Assembly: GCF_029023865.1 (NCBI RefSeq)
Contig: NZ_CP118969.1
Location: 1,054,001-1,118,000 of the forward strand
Direction of reading: 5' to 3'
DNA length: 64,000 bases
Source of the DNA: Lactococcus lactis
Lineage (GTDB): Bacteria; Bacillota; Bacilli; Lactobacillales; Streptococcaceae
Positions 61,901-64,000 of this stretch are shown piece by piece (position 1 is the first letter of the stretch; the number at the start of each line of letters is the position of its first letter). The notes under the pieces were generated by a model that did not search any database, was not told the DNA's origin, and saw only the letters and a list, made by a program, of their open reading frames with translations. Position numbers and translations under genes: made by a program.

Positions 61901-62473
61901 ATGACTGAATTAAGAAGATGTAATTGGTGTTTGTCAACTGATAAAATGATTCATTATCATGATACTTATTGGGGAGTGCCTTTACATAATGATCAGGAAC
62001 TTTTTGCAAAATTGGTCCTTGATTTAAATCAAGCAGGGCTTTCTTGGGCAACAATATTAAATAAACAAGAAAATTTTTATGAAGCTTTTGATAATTTTGA
62101 AATTGAAAAAATAGCAGTATATGACGAGAACAAAGAACAAGAACTTTTACAAAATGCGGGAATTATCAGAAATAAATTAAAGGTTAAAGCGGCGATTGTT
62201 AATGCTCAAAAAGTTTTAGAAATTCAAAAAGAATTTGGCTCCTTTAATAAGTACATCTGGTCATTTACTGACGGAAAAGTTTTACAGCATCAAGTTAATG
62301 ATGAGTCAGAAATTCCAGCAACAAATGAACTTTCTGACAAAATGAGTAAAGATATGAAGAAACGCGGTTTTAAATTTACAGGTTCAACGGTTATCTATGC
62401 TTTCTTGCAAGCTGTAGGAGTGATTAATGATCACGCAGATTATTGTTATAGACAAGCAGAATTAATGGATTGA
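61901..62473 (+). CDS. tag: DNA-3-methyladenine glycosylase I
   Basis: 190 residues. Tag excises 3-methyladenine from alkylated DNA. The zinc-binding Cys is near the N-terminus (RRCNWCLS), with H near 17 (IHYHDTYWGVP) and the late H-x3-C in NDHADYCYR. DLNQAGLSWATILNKQENFYEAF is the typical substrate pocket. GAGGTAG precedes the ATG. It is followed by the VOC gene, which has its own upstream spacer. Confidence 0.95.
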   Translation: MTELRRCNWCLSTDKMIHYHDTYWGVPLHNDQELFAKLVLDLNQAGLSWATILNKQENFYEAFDNFEIEKIAVYDENKEQELLQNAGIIRNKLKVKAAIVNAQKVLEIQKEFGSFNKYIWSFTDGKVLQHQVNDESEIPATNELSDKMSKDMKKRGFKFTGSTVIYAFLQAVGVINDHADYCYRQAELMD

Positions 62474-62550
62474 AGCGCTTTCTTGTGGTAAACTGGTTAT
62501 AGAATTAAAGTTGTAATTACTATAAAATTTTATCAGAAAAGGAGCTTACT

Positions 62551-63009
62551 ATGGCTAATATTCACCCTTATCTTACTTTTAATAATACGAAGGAAGCATT
62601 AGATTATTATAAAGATGTTCTTGGAGCGACAAATATTTCACGACTGCCTCTGGCTGAAGAACAAGCTGAACAATTTGGGGTTCCAATTGAGAAGGCTTCC
62701 GATTTAACAATGCATTCTCAATTTGACATTCTAGGTTCAACCATTATGGCTGCGGATAATTTTATGAAAGTTGATCCTCTTGTTTATGATTCCATTTCAA
62801 TTTTAATTGATTTAGATTCGGAAGACGAACAAGCGGTCTCACAAGCAGATGCTTTTTGGAATAAGGCTGTTGAATCGGGGACAGTCACTGTTAATTTACC
62901 TTTTGAAAATCAATTCTGGGGTGGAAAAATGGGTGATTTTACTGACAAGTACGGAGTGCGTTGGATGCTACATGCTCAGCCTTATTCTAAGTTACAATCG
63001 AACTCATAA
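62551..63009 (+). CDS. VOC-superfamily (PhnB/glyoxalase-like) protein
   Basis: 152 residues. It contains the vicinal-oxygen-chelate fold: ANIHPYLTFNNTKEALDYYKDVLGA at the start and FWGGKMGDFTDKYGVRWMLH at the end are typical of PhnB/YjdN-like proteins. Metal ligands for a glyoxalase reaction are not all evident (His5 and His37 candidates, Glu uncertain). Function unknown. AAAAGGAGC precedes the ATG, and a repeat-derived terminator follows. Confidence 0.85.
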   Translation: MANIHPYLTFNNTKEALDYYKDVLGATNISRLPLAEEQAEQFGVPIEKASDLTMHSQFDILGSTIMAADNFMKVDPLVYDSISILIDLDSEDEQAVSQADAFWNKAVESGTVTVNLPFENQFWGGKMGDFTDKYGVRWMLHAQPYSKLQSNS

Positions 63010-63029
63010 ATCTTTATAAGTAAAAATGG

Positions 63030-63059
63030 AAAGTACTGACGATTCTGTCAGTACTTTTT
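63030..63059 (+). terminator. Terminator from a CTGACAG-type inverted pair
   Basis: AAAGTACTGAC-(6)-GTCAGTACTTT and T-run, after the VOC gene. Confidence 0.87.
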
Positions 63060-63110
63060 GTGATTTATTCTGAAAATATTTTTAATGACAGCTAAAAATT
63101 TTATAGATAT

Positions 63111-63139
63111 TTGGAAAGTTGCTAAAAATTTGTTATAAT
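63111..63139 (+). promoter_or_regulatory. Promoter of the flavoprotein reductase gene
   Basis: TTGGAA (63111-63116), 17-base spacer, extended -10 TGtTATAAT (63131-63139). Confidence 0.78.
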
Positions 63140-63173
63140 AACTATGTGAACTTTAACACAAAAGGAGTAATTT

Positions 63174-64000
63174 ATGAAAATTTGGACTAAACTAGGCTTG
63201 CTAACGCTTGTGGGCCTCTCTTTGACTTCTTGTGGGAGTAATACAAAGAATACAAAAGGACAATCAAGTTCGTCTCAGAAAGTTGAAACCTCGGCTGGTG
63301 CAAGTAAATCAAACATCTATGCTGATCCTTCTACTTTAAGTGATAAATACGATGTGATTATTGTTGGTTCTGGTGGGGCTGGAATGACTGCAGCAATTGA
63401 AGCAAAAGATGCTGGAATGAATCCAGTCATTTTAGAAAAAATGCCAATTGCTGGTGGAAATACTTCAAAAGCCTCAGCTGGTTTGAACGCATCAGAAACA
63501 TCAGTCGAAAAAGCACAAGGTGTCGCTGATTCAAATGATAAATTTTATGAAGAAACGCTCAAAGGTGGTGGCGGTACGAATGACAAGGCACTCCTTCGTT
63601 ATTTTGTTGACCACTCGGCTGGTGCTGTTGATTGGTTAAATACAAATGGAATTGTTTTAGATAATTTAACTACGACAGGGGGAATGTCAGTTTCAAGAAC
63701 TCACCGACCACATGATGGTTCAGCAGTTGGTGGTTATTTGGTAAAAGGTCTTGAAGAAAATATTACCAAACGAAATATTCCCTTATTTGTAAATAGTGAT
63801 GTTACCAAAATTACTGAAAAAGATGGTAAAGTATCTGGAGTTAAAGTTAAGATTGAGGGTGAAACTAAAGATATTTCTTCTAAAGCAGTCGTTGTTACAA
63901 CAGGTGGATTTGGTGCAAATAAGAAAATGATTGCAAAATATCGTCCTGACCTTAAAGATTATGTGACAACAAATGCGGCTGGTTCAACTGGTGACGGAAT
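63174..64000 (+). CDS. Exported flavoprotein, fumarate reductase-like, cut by window edge
   Basis: About 275 residues visible; no stop before the edge. The signal peptide MKIWTKLGLLTLVGLSLTSC has a lipobox ending at Cys20, so it is a lipoprotein. A Ser-rich linker leads to the FAD-binding Rossmann motif YDVIIVGSGGAGMTAAIEAK (about 60-79), EKMPIAGGNTSKASAG, and SRTHRPHDGSAVGGY, as in flavocytochrome-type fumarate/urocanate reductases. In Gram-positives these extracellular reductases are FMN-modified by ApbE and fed by an extracellular electron chain; apbE is encoded 13 kb upstream. AAAGGAG precedes the ATG. Confidence 0.88.
   Translation, partial: MKIWTKLGLLTLVGLSLTSCGSNTKNTKGQSSSSQKVETSAGASKSNIYADPSTLSDKYDVIIVGSGGAGMTAAIEAKDAGMNPVILEKMPIAGGNTSKASAGLNASETSVEKAQGVADSNDKFYEETLKGGGGTNDKALLRYFVDHSAGAVDWLNTNGIVLDNLTTTGGMSVSRTHRPHDGSAVGGYLVKGLEENITKRNIPLFVNSDVTKITEKDGKVSGVKVKIEGETKDISSKAVVVTTGGFGANKKMIAKYRPDLKDYVTTNAAGSTGDG

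Noticed and set aside
62470..62483. cre site before the VOC gene (TTGAAGCGCTTTCT)
   Set aside because: Only 11 of 14 positions fit and the key G at position 2 is missing.

Overview
The window looks like chromosomal DNA of a lactic coccus, most probably Lactococcus lactis or L. cremoris. I infer this from the AT-rich composition, the gene set and the gene orders: rex and spx, pyrE-pyrC behind a PyrR attenuator, dnaD-nth, rplU-prp-rpmA, ybeY-dgkA, comFA divergent from yigZ, a T-box in front of glyQS, murT-gatD, and sortase with ApbE. No rRNA, tRNA, CRISPR array, transposase or prophage was seen. Most of the window is ordinary core genome.

Layout. 1-3.1 kb: rex (cut by the edge), an Spx paralogue, and the ABC-F ATPase YdiF. 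3.2-5.8 kb: an accessory cassette with a shortened Rgg-like regulator, a secreted protein with a Trp-rich hydrophobic C-terminus, and four consecutive genes for 53-62 residue membrane proteins. 5.8-8.3 kb: PyrR-regulated pyrE-pyrC with 73-bp tandem repeats between the genes. 8.4-17.1 kb: dnaD-nth-trmK-nif3-like, a few phosphohydrolases on the minus strand, a DUF1934 gene with a membrane protein, and the L21/Prp/L27 ribosomal unit with its leader. 17.4-26.8 kb: mntH, phoH, nudix, ybeY, dgkA, a nucleotidyltransferase-like gene, a damaged comF locus, yigZ, vanZ-like, a TerC/DUF475 protein, and a degenerate 5'-nucleotidase. 26.8-35.9 kb: T-box-glyQS, a fluoride riboswitch with a CLC-type exporter, and NAD salvage genes (nadD, pncB, nadE). 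36-42.4 kb: an ABC transporter whose permease has an internal stop, murT-gatD, and acetolactate decarboxylase. 42.7-49.6 kb: lepA, an NAD(P)-binding protein, an amino-acid permease with a cre-like site, and gyrA. 49.6-54.7 kb: cell-surface genes apbE, srtA, a secreted transglutaminase-like protein interrupted by an amber codon, and a hydrolase-like protein. 54.8-58.9 kb: an MprF-like protein fused to remains of lysyl-tRNA synthetase, plus a rhomboid-like membrane protein. 59-64 kb: pcrA, nudix, tag, a VOC protein, and the start of an exported flavoprotein reductase.

Two patterns run across the window. First, the 7-mer CTGACAG/CTGTCAG occurs about 48 times by eye, often as inverted pairs that form hairpins or terminators and also inside genes in more than one reading frame. 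Second, several genes (dnaD, DUF1934, yigZ, murT, acetolactate decarboxylase) have an extended -10 box immediately before the start codon and no ribosome-binding site, so their mRNAs are probably leaderless. The strongest candidate for an undescribed system is the cassette at 3.2-5.8 kb. Next come the MprF/LysRS-remnant plus rhomboid-like cluster and the dispersed repeat.
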